64,000 nucleotides of DNA from Robiginitalea aestuariiviva (GTDB lineage Bacteria > Bacteroidota > Bacteroidia > Flavobacteriales > Flavobacteriaceae). The translations under genes and the position numbers were made by a program. Within the stretch, counting starts at the first letter, position 1; the number at the start of each line of letters is the position of its first letter. The DNA is taken from NCBI RefSeq assembly GCF_029537735.1, contig NZ_JARPUQ010000001.1, forward strand, positions 840,696-904,695, given 5' to 3'. Below, in pieces: positions 34,964 through 44,171 of this stretch. The notes under the pieces were generated by a model, which saw only the letters and a list, made by a program, of their open reading frames with translations, searched no databases and was not told where the DNA came from.

Positions 34964-37519
34964 TTAGGGTTTTGGGGTTTGAATTTGAGCCAGGTATTCC
35001 GGCAAATTCTTGTGGATTTGTACCACCTGATAATTGGGCGATAAAATTACAAAATTCTCATTATCAATCCGGTAATCCCGGTTCTTTTTCAGCAATTCCA
35101 CATAGCCCAGGGCGCGGTCGCGGGTGGAGAACCCATGGACCACCACAAACTGGTCCTCCAGGTTGTAAATGTCCCGCGATACCCGGTTGTTGTAATTCAG
35201 GTCGGTGATGGATTTTTCCAGCCGGGCCATCAATTCCTCGGCCTCGGCCTGCTGGTACCTTTTAAATGGAAAGACCACCTTCCAGTTCTGGGTGCCCCGG
35301 GCACTTAAAGAGGTTGTAAATTCCCGGGATTCCACCTGGGGCAGCTGCTCGGTCACGATCTGATGGGCTTGTCGGCCCTCGGGCGTGTTGGGATAATTCA
35401 GGGCTACATAATTCAACGCCTCGCGGAAGGGTTCAAAGCCTTCCAGGCGACCTATGGCATTGGCCTTAAGCAACTCGAGTTTGGGTATCAGGGGGTCTCC
35501 GGTCCATTGGTTGATCGCCGCTTCGGCCCCGGTAATCACCTGCAGGTAGCGCTGGGCCTCAAAAGCTTTGAAGAGTTGGCCATAGCGCGCCTGGGGGCTG
35601 TTCTCCAGAGCGGCCAGTTCAATTTCCGGGTTGGTCAGGATAGCGGCGTAGCGTGAGTCCGGGTGGTTGCGGATAATCTCCTGCCGCATGCCTTCCTGCA
35701 AAGGGCTGCCCTGGGCCTCATAAATCTTGTAAAGGTTGTACTTGGATGGCAACACCAGCCGCGCTTCAGGGTTGCTTTCTAACACCGCTTCCAGCTTGGA
35801 CGCCGCCAGCAGGGGTTCCGAAAACTTTTCTTTGTAGATCAACCCCAGCTGGTAGTTGGCAAAATTGCGCTCCCGCCTTAAGCTGTCTGCCACGGCAGGG
35901 TCTGTGGGAATCCGGTCCAGGTAGTAATCCAAATTGAATTTTTCATCTTCCGGGATTCCGGCCGGGCCGTCCCCACCCTGGCTGGCCAGGTCGCCGGGGG
36001 CGTCGGTATTCAGTACCCGGGCTTTGTTGCTCCACCGCCAGTTGTCTTCCAGCTCCCGGTTGCCCCACCGGTCCTTAAAGGCGGTACGGCCATAGCCCAG
36101 GCTGGTGATGTTGTAGAAATAGAATTTCCCGCGGTTTGCCTTACCCCCGCGGCTTTGTGCAAAGGCGTTAAACCCGGCTTCGGCCCGGTCTTCGCGGACC
36201 TTGGCCTCTGCCTCGGCCAGGGCCCGCAGGGAATCGATGTGGGCCTGGAAATAAATGCGCCGCTGTATCGGGCTCATCTCGTACAGGTGCAGTACGCTGT
36301 CTGCGTGGTGCACAATATTCTCGTTGGCGATAACGTCGTCCAGGTTTTCCCGTTTTTTCCGGATGGCCCGGTGGCGGCGGGTGCCATCGTCCAGATTTAA
36401 CAGTACGCTATCGTAATAGGCCCCGGCCTGGCTGAAGGCATTTTCGTCAAAGTAGTACCCCGCCAGGTCCTCGTAATTAAAGGCGCTAATCACACGGTCA
36501 TTATCGGTAGCCCTCAGGGAGCGGTTGTAATAGGCTACCGCCAGGCTGTCCTGCCCGGTCGTTTGGTGAAAATCGGCGAGTTGCCGGTATATCTTATCCA
36601 GGAAAGGGCGGTTCTCCCGTTGCCGCTCCAGGCGGGTCAGGTATTCCAGTACCGCCTCCCTGTTTTTTGGGGTGACCGGGGTGTTCTGTATTTTTTTGAG
36701 GTGGGCATTGAGCCAGTAAACCCGGGGGACTTTCCGGTTCAGGGCAATAACCTTGTCGAAGGCCATGTTGGCGCTGTCGCGATGCCCCAGCTGGGTGTAC
36801 AATTGCCCAACGATAAAATGGTAGCGGGCCCTTTCCTCGGGCTTCCGGGTATACGCCGCCGCTACGCGCAATTGCATCAGGGCCGAATCCGGCGCCTGCA
36901 GTTCCACAAAGGCCTGCCCCATAATGGCCCGGGCGTCCGCGTATTCCTGATCCTTCAGGTCTTCGTACCGCAGCAGGCGCTTGAGGTTTTTCAGGGCCAG
37001 TTCCTGGTAGCCCAGGCGCAGATGGGTTTTTTCCCGCCAGATGGACGCCTCATTGAGCTTGTCGCTCTGGTCGTATTTCCGGAGGATGTAGTTGAAGGCT
37101 TCCAGGGCCGGGATGTAGCGCTCATCAAAGTACCGCGCCTTGCCCAGCAACAGGAAGGCCTCGTCCGTCTGGGGGTTGCGCTCCCGGTCGTCAATGTCCA
37201 TACTGTGCTTCTGTATGGCCTTGGCCGCCTTTTCCTCGGCCTTCAGGAAATTCGGGTTGTTGTCTTCCGAATCCAGCTTGATTTCCCCGGAAACTTCCAG
37301 GCGCTCTACAGGCAGCAGTTCCCAATAATTGTCCCGGTAATTGTTGCGCAGCTCCTCCCGCCCGGCTTCAAAGGCCAGGTTGCCGTTATACAGCACATTG
37401 TACTTGGTATTCAGGGCGTGCCAGTTGCGGTTCACCAGGGCGTCCTTTTTGGTGGAACAGCCCACGGCGAGCAACAGCAGCCCCGCGAGGAAGGTCAAAG
37501 ATGCAGATCGAAGCTTCAA
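34964..37519 (-). CDS. sprE: gliding motility / type IX secretion lipoprotein SprE (PorW)
   Basis: 851-residue TPR lipoprotein, Cys21 in LAVGC. SprE in Flavobacterium and PorW in Porphyromonas are needed for type IX secretion and bridge the core complex to the attachment complex. The N-terminal NRNWHALNTKYNVLYNGNLAF segment is a clear family marker. Many TPR-like helices follow, and the C-terminus has an extra alpha/beta segment (about 760-850) ending in repeated IYNLEDQFVVVHGF-like strands. It begins the run leading through bactofilin into atp genes. Confidence 0.92.
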   Translation of the reverse strand: MKLRSASLTFLAGLLLLAVGCSTKKDALVNRNWHALNTKYNVLYNGNLAFEAGREELRNNYRDNYWELLPVERLEVSGEIKLDSEDNNPNFLKAEEKAAKAIQKHSMDIDDRERNPQTDEAFLLLGKARYFDERYIPALEAFNYILRKYDQSDKLNEASIWREKTHLRLGYQELALKNLKRLLRYEDLKDQEYADARAIMGQAFVELQAPDSALMQLRVAAAYTRKPEERARYHFIVGQLYTQLGHRDSANMAFDKVIALNRKVPRVYWLNAHLKKIQNTPVTPKNREAVLEYLTRLERQRENRPFLDKIYRQLADFHQTTGQDSLAVAYYNRSLRATDNDRVISAFNYEDLAGYYFDENAFSQAGAYYDSVLLNLDDGTRRHRAIRKKRENLDDVIANENIVHHADSVLHLYEMSPIQRRIYFQAHIDSLRALAEAEAKVREDRAEAGFNAFAQSRGGKANRGKFYFYNITSLGYGRTAFKDRWGNRELEDNWRWSNKARVLNTDAPGDLASQGGDGPAGIPEDEKFNLDYYLDRIPTDPAVADSLRRERNFANYQLGLIYKEKFSEPLLAASKLEAVLESNPEARLVLPSKYNLYKIYEAQGSPLQEGMRQEIIRNHPDSRYAAILTNPEIELAALENSPQARYGQLFKAFEAQRYLQVITGAEAAINQWTGDPLIPKLELLKANAIGRLEGFEPFREALNYVALNYPNTPEGRQAHQIVTEQLPQVESREFTTSLSARGTQNWKVVFPFKRYQQAEAEELMARLEKSITDLNYNNRVSRDIYNLEDQFVVVHGFSTRDRALGYVELLKKNRDYRIDNENFVILSPNYQVVQIHKNLPEYLAQIQTPKP

Positions 37520-37672
37520 ATTTCCCGGTATTCGTCAGTTATCAAAACTGCAAATAGGGGGTTTTAGTATACCGGGAGCCCTATAAATGTCGGGGGATTG
37601 TCGACGAAGTGCCTTTAAGGGTGGGGAGCCTGGCATTGGGGCCGTGCCCTGAACCGTGTGCCCGATTGAAAA

Positions 37673-38377
37673 TCAGGCGATCTGCCCCTCAAAAAAGGTC
37701 TCCAGTTCGCGCAGGGTTTCCGGGGTGGTTTGGATATCCCGCACCACTTCGCCTTTGGAGAGGACCACAATCCGCTCGCAGACTTCGGTTACGTGAATCA
37801 GGTCGTGGCTGGAAACCAGCACGGTAACTTCCCGTTTGGCGGCCAGGTCTTTGATTACCTGTTTCAGGCGGATCTGGGTGGTGGGATCCAGATTGGCAAA
37901 AGGCTCATCCAGGATCACTACTTCGGGGCTGCCGATGAGGGCAGCCACAATGCCCACCTTCTTCTGGTTTCCCTTGGAAAGGTCCCGCAGGTACTTCTTC
38001 TGCCCCAGGATTTCGCCGTGGAAAAATTCCGAGAAATTCTCCAGTAGGGCATCCACGTCGGCCCGGGACTGCCCCCGCAATTCCCCAATAAAGTAGAAAT
38101 ACTCCTCCGGGGTCAGGTACCCGATCAGGAAGCTTTCGTCAATAAAGGCCGAGGTAAAGGGTTTCCAGGCTTCGCTGGAGCGGACCTCCACCCCGTTATT
38201 TACGATATGGCCTGTGGTGGGCTGGATCAGGTCCAGCAACAGGCTAAAAAGGGTGGTCTTCCCGGCCCCGTTGTTGCCGACCAGCCCAAAAGCCTGCCCC
38301 TTGGGGATTTCCAGGGATTCCAGGTTCAGGACGGTTTGGGTGCCGTAGGTCTTAGTGAGGTTTTTGGCTTCTATCAT
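37673..38377 (-). CDS. ABC transporter ATP-binding protein
   Basis: 234 residues. Walker A GNNGAGKTT at 34-42, signature DLSKGNQKKV, Walker B VVILDEP followed by FANLD, and H-loop SSHDL. The signature has the LSKGNQKK form seen in exporters of the drug/antibiotic-type (DUF5687-linked) group. The DUF5687 membrane protein gene lies 14 nt upstream, giving a two-gene transporter. Confidence 0.92.
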   Translation of the reverse strand: MIEAKNLTKTYGTQTVLNLESLEIPKGQAFGLVGNNGAGKTTLFSLLLDLIQPTTGHIVNNGVEVRSSEAWKPFTSAFIDESFLIGYLTPEEYFYFIGELRGQSRADVDALLENFSEFFHGEILGQKKYLRDLSKGNQKKVGIVAALIGSPEVVILDEPFANLDPTTQIRLKQVIKDLAAKREVTVLVSSHDLIHVTEVCERIVVLSKGEVVRDIQTTPETLRELETFFEGQIA

Positions 38378-38391
38378 GGCAATGCGATGGT

Positions 38392-39867
38392 TCAGGCCCC
38401 TTGCTGCTTGTAGGCCAGCAGGGTTTTGTATTTCTCTTTTTTGTAAATCTTTTCAATCATCCGGAAGGCGCGCTCCTTAAAGGCAAAGCCGGCCAGGCCC
38501 ACTACAACCACCATCAGGTACCCGGCCGTATCGTTCCAGAGCAGCTGCCCCAGCCAGAACACCAACAGGGGGAGGAGGAGTTTGGGGATGGTCAGCAGCA
38601 GGGTTTTACCGTTAAAGGCCTGCCGGTCCCCGAAGGCTTTTTTGTTGGATCCCAGGTCTATTGGGGTTTTGATATAGGCTCCACCCCAGAGTACCAGATA
38701 GGAGTTCACCCCCAGGTTATAGACCGTCCCAACCAAGATGGCCAGATAAGCCTTCCACCCGAAATAAAGGTAAAAAACCGCCAGCAGGGCACTGACCCCC
38801 GTAGCGATCACGATGAGCCACCATTTGGAATTCAGGTATTCCCGGTAGCGGATGTTCTGGCTCATCATTAAGGGGTAGTAGGCGCTGTCCCAACTGGGCA
38901 CGTACTGCCCGAAGGTGAAGAGGAAGCCCCCGGAAACAAAAATACCGGCAAACACCTGCATGACGGGGGTTTCATACACCTCCACCGAACCGGTAAAGAA
39001 GAAAAGGCCGTAGAACAGGAAGAGGAAACTCACCAAAACTGTGGTCCGGGAGCGCTTGTTGCGCTTGATGAGTTTGATGTCGTTTTTCAGGAAGGTGCCC
39101 AGGTTGCCAAAACGGTTCAGCCAGGTATAGTCTTCGGTTTTGCCTACCTCCTGTTTGGCCGAAAGGCCGGCATCCAGATACATATGCCGCTTAAAATAAG
39201 TATAAGCCCATGCGATGGTCCCTGCCAGCACCCCCCATGGGAGGACGGCCGTCCACGGCACATCGTAAAACAGATCAAAGACGGGGGCGGTATATACGGT
39301 AACATCGAACCACCCGTAATACTGGGCAATGCCAAAAAGGGCCAGCACCAGCACCAGAGGGTAAAAAACCCGGTCCACATTGTTGAGCAGGATGTTCAGG
39401 AAATTGTTGGTGAGAATCAGGGCCAGGCAGGCCAGGTGCCACCCTACCACCGAAAGAACCGGATACCCTTTAACAAGCAAGACCACGGAAAATGGGATGA
39501 AGAAGAAGGCGTGGCTGATGTTAAAAAAGGAAAGCAGGGTCTTGCCCAGGGCATACCGTACCACCTGGGTCTTAGGCAGCGGCAGGTAAAGCAGGGGCCG
39601 GATGTTCATCACCGGCATCTTCTGGAGCATATACCTGAGGTAGAGGTCGAAGGCCAGGTAGTAAATCAGGAACCGGTTCACCACCCGCAGCGGATCGCCC
39701 AGGCCGGCTTTTTCGATAATGAAATAGGACCCCACCCCCAGGCTCAGGAAGACCAGGATAAAATACAGGGCCCCCAGGGCCATCAGGATCTTAAACCAGA
39801 TTTCCGTCTTAAAGGAAGCCGAGCGGACAAAGGCCTTCCATTGAAGGCGGATAAAATGTTTGAACAT
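38392..39867 (-). CDS. DUF5687 membrane protein (ABC permease)
   Basis: 491 residues with about 10-12 membrane helices and a long cytoplasmic loop (about 230-270) rich in charged residues. DUF5687 proteins are the membrane partners of the adjacent ATPases in Bacteroidota. The substrate is unknown. It is first in the unit. A minus-strand terminator lies 58 nt before its start and probably isolates it from leftward transcription. Confidence 0.82.
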   Translation of the reverse strand: MFKHFIRLQWKAFVRSASFKTEIWFKILMALGALYFILVFLSLGVGSYFIIEKAGLGDPLRVVNRFLIYYLAFDLYLRYMLQKMPVMNIRPLLYLPLPKTQVVRYALGKTLLSFFNISHAFFFIPFSVVLLVKGYPVLSVVGWHLACLALILTNNFLNILLNNVDRVFYPLVLVLALFGIAQYYGWFDVTVYTAPVFDLFYDVPWTAVLPWGVLAGTIAWAYTYFKRHMYLDAGLSAKQEVGKTEDYTWLNRFGNLGTFLKNDIKLIKRNKRSRTTVLVSFLFLFYGLFFFTGSVEVYETPVMQVFAGIFVSGGFLFTFGQYVPSWDSAYYPLMMSQNIRYREYLNSKWWLIVIATGVSALLAVFYLYFGWKAYLAILVGTVYNLGVNSYLVLWGGAYIKTPIDLGSNKKAFGDRQAFNGKTLLLTIPKLLLPLLVFWLGQLLWNDTAGYLMVVVVGLAGFAFKERAFRMIEKIYKKEKYKTLLAYKQQGA

Positions 39868-39924
39868 CGGGTTGGTAACTTTGTTCGAGCTGTTAGTATC
39901 GCCGAAGGCTTTTTTGTTACACCT

Positions 39925-39953
39925 AAAAAACCCCTGCCCGAATTGGGGCAGGG
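39925..39953 (-). terminator. minus-strand terminator in a divergent gap
   Basis: CCCTGCCC (39932-39939) and GGGCAGGG (39946-39953) pair around a 6-nt loop. On the minus strand a C is followed by six T (39930-39925). No minus-strand gene precedes it: the space to the right is occupied by the plus-strand reductase gene. Confidence 0.75.
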
Positions 39954-39969
39954 AAAGCTACGGGTTTCT

Positions 39970-39977
39970 TAATTTTG
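39970..39977 (+). promoter_or_regulatory. predicted -7 element of the reductase gene
   Basis: TAATTTTG, an exact TAnnTTTG match 15 nt before ATG 39993. No well-spaced TTG was found: the nearest is 24 nt upstream. Confidence 0.45.
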
Positions 39978-39992
39978 CACAAAAATTTTTGG

Positions 39993-41045
39993 ATGGCCTC
40001 ATTTGTGACCCTACCCGTTTCTGAAATCCGGCAACTGACACCGGATGCCGTGGAAGTCTGTTTTAAAATCCCCGCAGACCAAAGGGCTGCCTTTGCCTTT
40101 CGGGCCGGGCAGTATATCACCCTGAAACAAACCATTAAGGGAGCGGAAGTTCGCCGGGCGTACTCCATTTCCTCGGCCCCACATGGCGATACCCTGTGCG
40201 TAGGCATTAAAAAAGTTTCCGGCGGGGTGTTCTCCACTTTTGCCAATGAAACCCTTCGCGCCGGGGATACCCTGGAGGTGATGCCGCCCCAGGGCCGCTT
40301 TGTTTTTGAACCCGAGGGTGGGGCCCGAAACCTGGTAGCCATTGCGGCCGGCAGCGGAGTGACCCCCATCATGAGCATCATGCGCACAGCCCTGGAAGAA
40401 ACTTCGGATGCGCGCGTAGTGCTGCTGCTTGGGAACCGCAACCCGGGGGAAGCCATGTACCTGCAGGACATCCAAGACCTTTGCAATAAATATAACGATC
40501 GGTTTTTTGCCTATCACGCCTACAGCCGGGCCCAGGAGGACGGGGCCCTCTTTGGCCGTATAGACCGGAGCCTGCTGAATTTTGTATTGAAAAATAAGCA
40601 CAAGGGGGAGGTGTTTGACCGCTACTACCTCTGCGGCCCGGAAGAGCTGATCCGGGAAGCCGAAGGCACCCTCACCGAAAGCGGCGTGGCCCCGGAGGCC
40701 ATCTTGCACGAACTTTTCACCACCCCGGATGCCGGGGAGGAAGCGGCTAAAGTAATTGCCGAAGGGCAGGCCCAGGTAGAAATTATCCTGGACGACCAAA
40801 CCTATACCCTGGCCATGGACCAGAAGGACGTAATTCTGGATGCAGCCCTGAAGGCCAAAATAGATGCCCCTTATAGTTGTCAGGGCGGGGTGTGCAGTAC
40901 TTGTATTGCCCGGATCACCGAGGGCAGTGCCCATATGGCCAAAAACCAGATTTTAACGGATTCCGAAATTGCCGAGGGATTGGTGCTCACCTGCCAGGCC
41001 CACCCGACCAGCCCTACCCTGCGGGTAGATTACGACGACGTGTAG
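39993..41045 (+). CDS. ferredoxin-NADP reductase family protein with C-terminal [2Fe-2S] domain (PaaE-like)
   Basis: 350 residues from ATG 39993 (MASFVTLPVSEI); the upstream TTG would place the start within the promoter element. An FAD-binding domain (RRAYSISSAP) is followed by an NAD(P)-binding domain (AIAAGSGVTPIMSI) and a plant-type ferredoxin domain (about 265-350) with CQGGVCSTC and a distant Cys in LTCQAH. The layout is that of PaaE, the reductase of phenylacetyl-CoA epoxidase, but no paaABCD genes are nearby. It may serve another oxygenase or desaturase. Confidence 0.88.
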   Translation: MASFVTLPVSEIRQLTPDAVEVCFKIPADQRAAFAFRAGQYITLKQTIKGAEVRRAYSISSAPHGDTLCVGIKKVSGGVFSTFANETLRAGDTLEVMPPQGRFVFEPEGGARNLVAIAAGSGVTPIMSIMRTALEETSDARVVLLLGNRNPGEAMYLQDIQDLCNKYNDRFFAYHAYSRAQEDGALFGRIDRSLLNFVLKNKHKGEVFDRYYLCGPEELIREAEGTLTESGVAPEAILHELFTTPDAGEEAAKVIAEGQAQVEIILDDQTYTLAMDQKDVILDAALKAKIDAPYSCQGGVCSTCIARITEGSAHMAKNQILTDSEIAEGLVLTCQAHPTSPTLRVDYDDV

Positions 41046-41046
41046 T

Positions 41047-41829
41047 TCAGGAGGTTTGGCGCCCCAGGGCTTCCAGTTTCCGGGCGGCATGGTCATACCC
41101 GATCTGGTAGGCTTCTTCAATCCCCTTTTTGTCCAGCACTCCGATCTTTTCCAGCTCCATGGGTTCGAATACCAGGTCGCAGCTGTGGATTTTTTCACGG
41201 TTGATGGCGTACATCATCAGCCCGGTTGTCCGGTTGGTGAGCTGAATGGAAGATGAGATTTCCTTTTTTGAAATTTCCGTAATCACCGAAACATTGCTGC
41301 CAATCACATAGTCCACCTGAGTCCGGATAGGTTCCAGCGGGAAATTGTTCATGATGCCACCATCTGCATAGAGCTCCCCTTCAATAGCCACCGGGCTGAA
41401 TACCGGGGGCAGTGCCGCGGAAGCCAGGAGGGGACGGATGAGCTCCCCTTCATAAAAGAAGCGCTCTTCTCCCTTTTGCAAATTGGTGGCTGCTACAAAC
41501 AGGGGGCGTTGCAGGGCGTCAAAACGGTTTTCGGGCCAGTATTTGGAAAATAAGCCCTGATACCGTTCGGTATCCATGAGGCCCGGTTTGCTGAAACTGA
41601 AGAAGTTATATCGGAATATCGGGGTTTCCTTAAAGAACTGCAGCATCTGCCGGGTATCGGTCCCGGAGGCGTACAGGGCCCCAACCAGTGCCCCCACACT
41701 GCTGCCGGACACCCAATGGGGCTGTATATCGAATTCCCGGAGTGCATGCAGGGCCCCGATGTGGGCCATCCCGCGGACACCCCCGCCCGAAAGCACCAGC
41801 CCCACCTTATTCATTTCCGGCAATTCCAT
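41047..41829 (-). CDS. patatin-like phospholipase
   Basis: 260-residue lipid acyl hydrolase. Oxyanion loop GGGVRG (15-20), nucleophile elbow GSSVG with S44, and DGG in LYADGGIMNN supplying the dyad Asp. It has no signal peptide, so it is probably cytoplasmic or exported by an unusual route. It is convergent with the reductase gene; stop codons are 1 nt apart. Natural substrate not known. Confidence 0.92.
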   Translation of the reverse strand: MELPEMNKVGLVLSGGGVRGMAHIGALHALREFDIQPHWVSGSSVGALVGALYASGTDTRQMLQFFKETPIFRYNFFSFSKPGLMDTERYQGLFSKYWPENRFDALQRPLFVAATNLQKGEERFFYEGELIRPLLASAALPPVFSPVAIEGELYADGGIMNNFPLEPIRTQVDYVIGSNVSVITEISKKEISSSIQLTNRTTGLMMYAINREKIHSCDLVFEPMELEKIGVLDKKGIEEAYQIGYDHAARKLEALGRQTS

Positions 41830-41916
41830 CCCCAGTGATTTCCTACAAATATAAAGCGGCGGGCCATAGCTCCAAGAACTACGGCCCGCCTTCTTTAATT
41901 CAATGTCAGGGTCTGG

Positions 41917-43470
41917 TCAGGAATCCAGGCCAAACGCATAATAGTACCGCTTGGGAGAATCCGGATACCGGCCTTCGAGCATCACTCCGCCGTTGCGGGA
42001 GCCATCCAGAGCTTCGCGCAGGCCTTCTACACTGTTCACAGCCTTACCGTTAACAGCAGTGATAATAAAGCCATCCCGCATCCGCGTTTCCTGCCGTAGC
42101 TTGCCCGGCAGCAGGCGGGAAACCGCTACCCCCCCATCCAGGCCAAGGGTTTCTGCACGCTCCGGGTCCAGGGCTTTGAATTCGGCCCCCAGGTCCTTAA
42201 AGAAGGTGCCGCGATCCGCAGCCACCAGCGCGGTATTCCCGGCTGTGTTTTTCAAAACCACCTCGCGGGTGAGGGTCTTGCCGTCCCGCACCAGGCGAAT
42301 GCTAACCTTGTCGCCCGGGCGATACCCGGCAATAAGCTCCTGCAGGCGGGGCGAACTGCCCACAGCCTTGTCATCCACGCCGGTAATAATATCACCAGTG
42401 GCAATGCCGGCTTCCGAGGCCGCGCTGTTCTCATTCACGGCGGCCACAAAGGCCCCGGGAATCATCTCGATTTGTTTTTCCCGGGCCAGGCGGCCACTCA
42501 TGTTCTGGATCTGAACCCCCAGGATCCCGCGCTGTACGGAGCCAAAATCCAGCAGATCTTCCACCACCTTAGACACCAGGTTGCTGGGCACGGCAAAACC
42601 GTATCCGTTATAGGTGCCGGTGCGGCTGGCTATAGCCGTATTGATACCGATAAGGTCCCCATTCAGGTTTACCAGGGCGCCCCCGCTGTTCCCGGGGTTG
42701 ATGGCCGCATCGGTCTGTATAAAACTCTCTACCGCCAGGGCTTCCCGGTTAATGTTGATGTTACGCGCCTTGGCGCTCACAATCCCGGCCGTAACCGTGG
42801 AGTTCAGGCTAAAGGGGTTGCCGATGGCCAGCACCCATTCGCCCACCTCCACATCGTCGGAATTCACAAAGGCCAGGGGTTTCAGCTGCTCTGCATCAAT
42901 TTTAAGCAGGGCCAGGTCCGTAGTCGGGTCAGTGCCCACCACTTCGGCCGGGTAGGTTTCATTGTTGTGCAGGGTTACTTCAATCTGCTCGGCATCTGCA
43001 ATCACGTGGTTATTGGTCACAATGTACCCCTTGTCGTTGATCACCACCCCAGAACCGCTGCCGATTTGCGGCAGGATTTCGGGTGCTTGCCGGTCGGGCT
43101 CGGGTTCAGCAGGCTGGCCCGGTTGTGGGCTGTATGGCTGAAACGGGTTCTGCCGGAAAAACTCCCGAAACGGGTCCGGCAGTTGACGGTACCCAGCCGC
43201 CGGGCGGGAAGCCCGGGAGGTAACATGCACCACCGCATCCAGAACCTTATCCGTGGTTTTGGTGAAGTCCAGGGGTTGGATGTTCCCATCTTTATCGGCC
43301 GTGTACAATACCGGCTTTTCCCCTTGGTAAGCCGCCGTTTGCAAGGCTTCGGTTTCCGACTGCCCCTGCCGGGACAGGCCAATTACCCCTAAACTTACAA
43401 ACAGTGCGATGGCGCCGGAGAACAGATACGTCCTGAGCGGGCCGTTCATTTTAATCTCTTTCATCTTCAT
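41917..43470 (-). CDS. degP: HtrA/DegP family periplasmic serine protease
   Basis: 517 residues. Signal anchor (about 12-32), trypsin-like domain (about 75-300) with His in VTNNHVI, Asp in TTDLALL and Ser in PGNSGGAL, then two PDZ domains (about 310-400 and 420-510). It degrades or refolds misfolded envelope proteins. Three close Met codons at the N-terminus make the precise start uncertain. It is monocistronic, with a long upstream gap. Confidence 0.94.
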   Translation of the reverse strand: MKMKEIKMNGPLRTYLFSGAIALFVSLGVIGLSRQGQSETEALQTAAYQGEKPVLYTADKDGNIQPLDFTKTTDKVLDAVVHVTSRASRPAAGYRQLPDPFREFFRQNPFQPYSPQPGQPAEPEPDRQAPEILPQIGSGSGVVINDKGYIVTNNHVIADAEQIEVTLHNNETYPAEVVGTDPTTDLALLKIDAEQLKPLAFVNSDDVEVGEWVLAIGNPFSLNSTVTAGIVSAKARNININREALAVESFIQTDAAINPGNSGGALVNLNGDLIGINTAIASRTGTYNGYGFAVPSNLVSKVVEDLLDFGSVQRGILGVQIQNMSGRLAREKQIEMIPGAFVAAVNENSAASEAGIATGDIITGVDDKAVGSSPRLQELIAGYRPGDKVSIRLVRDGKTLTREVVLKNTAGNTALVAADRGTFFKDLGAEFKALDPERAETLGLDGGVAVSRLLPGKLRQETRMRDGFIITAVNGKAVNSVEGLREALDGSRNGGVMLEGRYPDSPKRYYYAFGLDS

Positions 43471-43812
43471 TTGCTTTAAGGTTACGCTTTTTGAAAATCT
43501 GCTTTCCAGGGCGCAAAGGATATGCCAGAGGCAGGGGGTGTCGTGCTAAACTTTTGTAAAAATTGCCCCTAAGGCCCTGTTCCCATCCGGATCGCCTCCA
43601 GCTAACGGCAGGAATAAACCGCAGCAGGACATTGCCCGCCAACCCGGGCTGACAATCCGTCCTGAATCCTGTTAAAATTTCATGGGGCCGTAATGCAGGC
43701 ATAACCTGTGCGACGAAAGTTGCAATCCACAGCGTTCCGGCATTGACCCGGGCCACAGAAAAACGTACCTTCGATCCCTTTCTGAGGCCGCCGGCCACCT
43801 AAAAAGAATCCT
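43471..43812. other. 342-bp intergenic region
   Basis: Divergent gap between degP and the AhpD-like gene. Apart from the promoter-like element at 43743-43773 I see no hairpin with a T-run, RNA gene or credible coding frame. A 115-codon minus frame (43451-43798) has an arginine-rich, family-less product and overlaps the degP start; it is regarded as chance. Confidence 0.5.
43743..43773 (+). promoter_or_regulatory. predicted promoter of the AhpD-like/arsS pair
   Basis: TTG (43743-43745), 20 nt, TACCTTCG (43766-43773), one mismatch to TAnnTTTG. The ATG is 39 nt further on. Confidence 0.45.
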
Positions 43813-44148
43813 ATGGCATCACAGTATTACGACCCCGCAGACCTGAGGAAATTCGGGAAGATTACAGAGTGGAGTGAAGAGCTCGGCACCAAATTTTTTG
43901 AATATTATAATAAGGTCTTTGAGGAAGGCGCCCTGAGCGCGCGGGAAAAATCCCTGATTGCCCTGGCGGTTTCCCATGTGGTTAAATGCCCCTATTGCAT
44001 TGATGCCTATACCAAGGACGGGCTGCAGCGCGGGATCACCAAGGAAGAAATGATGGAAGCGGTACATGCCGGGGCCGCTATCGAAAGCGGCGCCACCCTG
44101 GTGCACGCCGTACAGATGATGAACAAACACAACAAACTCTCCATGTAA
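43813..44148 (+). CDS. arsenosugar biosynthesis-associated peroxidase-like (carboxymuconolactone decarboxylase fold) protein
   Basis: 111 residues, all-helical CMD/AhpD-like domain with CPYCIDAYTK (C59, C62). The His that follows the CxxC in AhpD is Tyr here (Y66), so the classical proton relay is not conserved. The family is regularly encoded before arsS, which begins 23 nt downstream here. It may act as a thiol redox helper for the arsenic chemistry; no direct evidence. Confidence 0.87.
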   Translation: MASQYYDPADLRKFGKITEWSEELGTKFFEYYNKVFEEGALSAREKSLIALAVSHVVKCPYCIDAYTKDGLQRGITKEEMMEAVHAGAAIESGATLVHAVQMMNKHNKLSM

Positions 44149-44171
44149 CGGAGGCCCCAAAAAACCGCTCC

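Noticed and set aside
43451-43798. 115-codon minus frame upstream of degP
   Set aside because: No family resemblance, overlaps the degP start in another frame, and its start lies against the next gene; probably chance.
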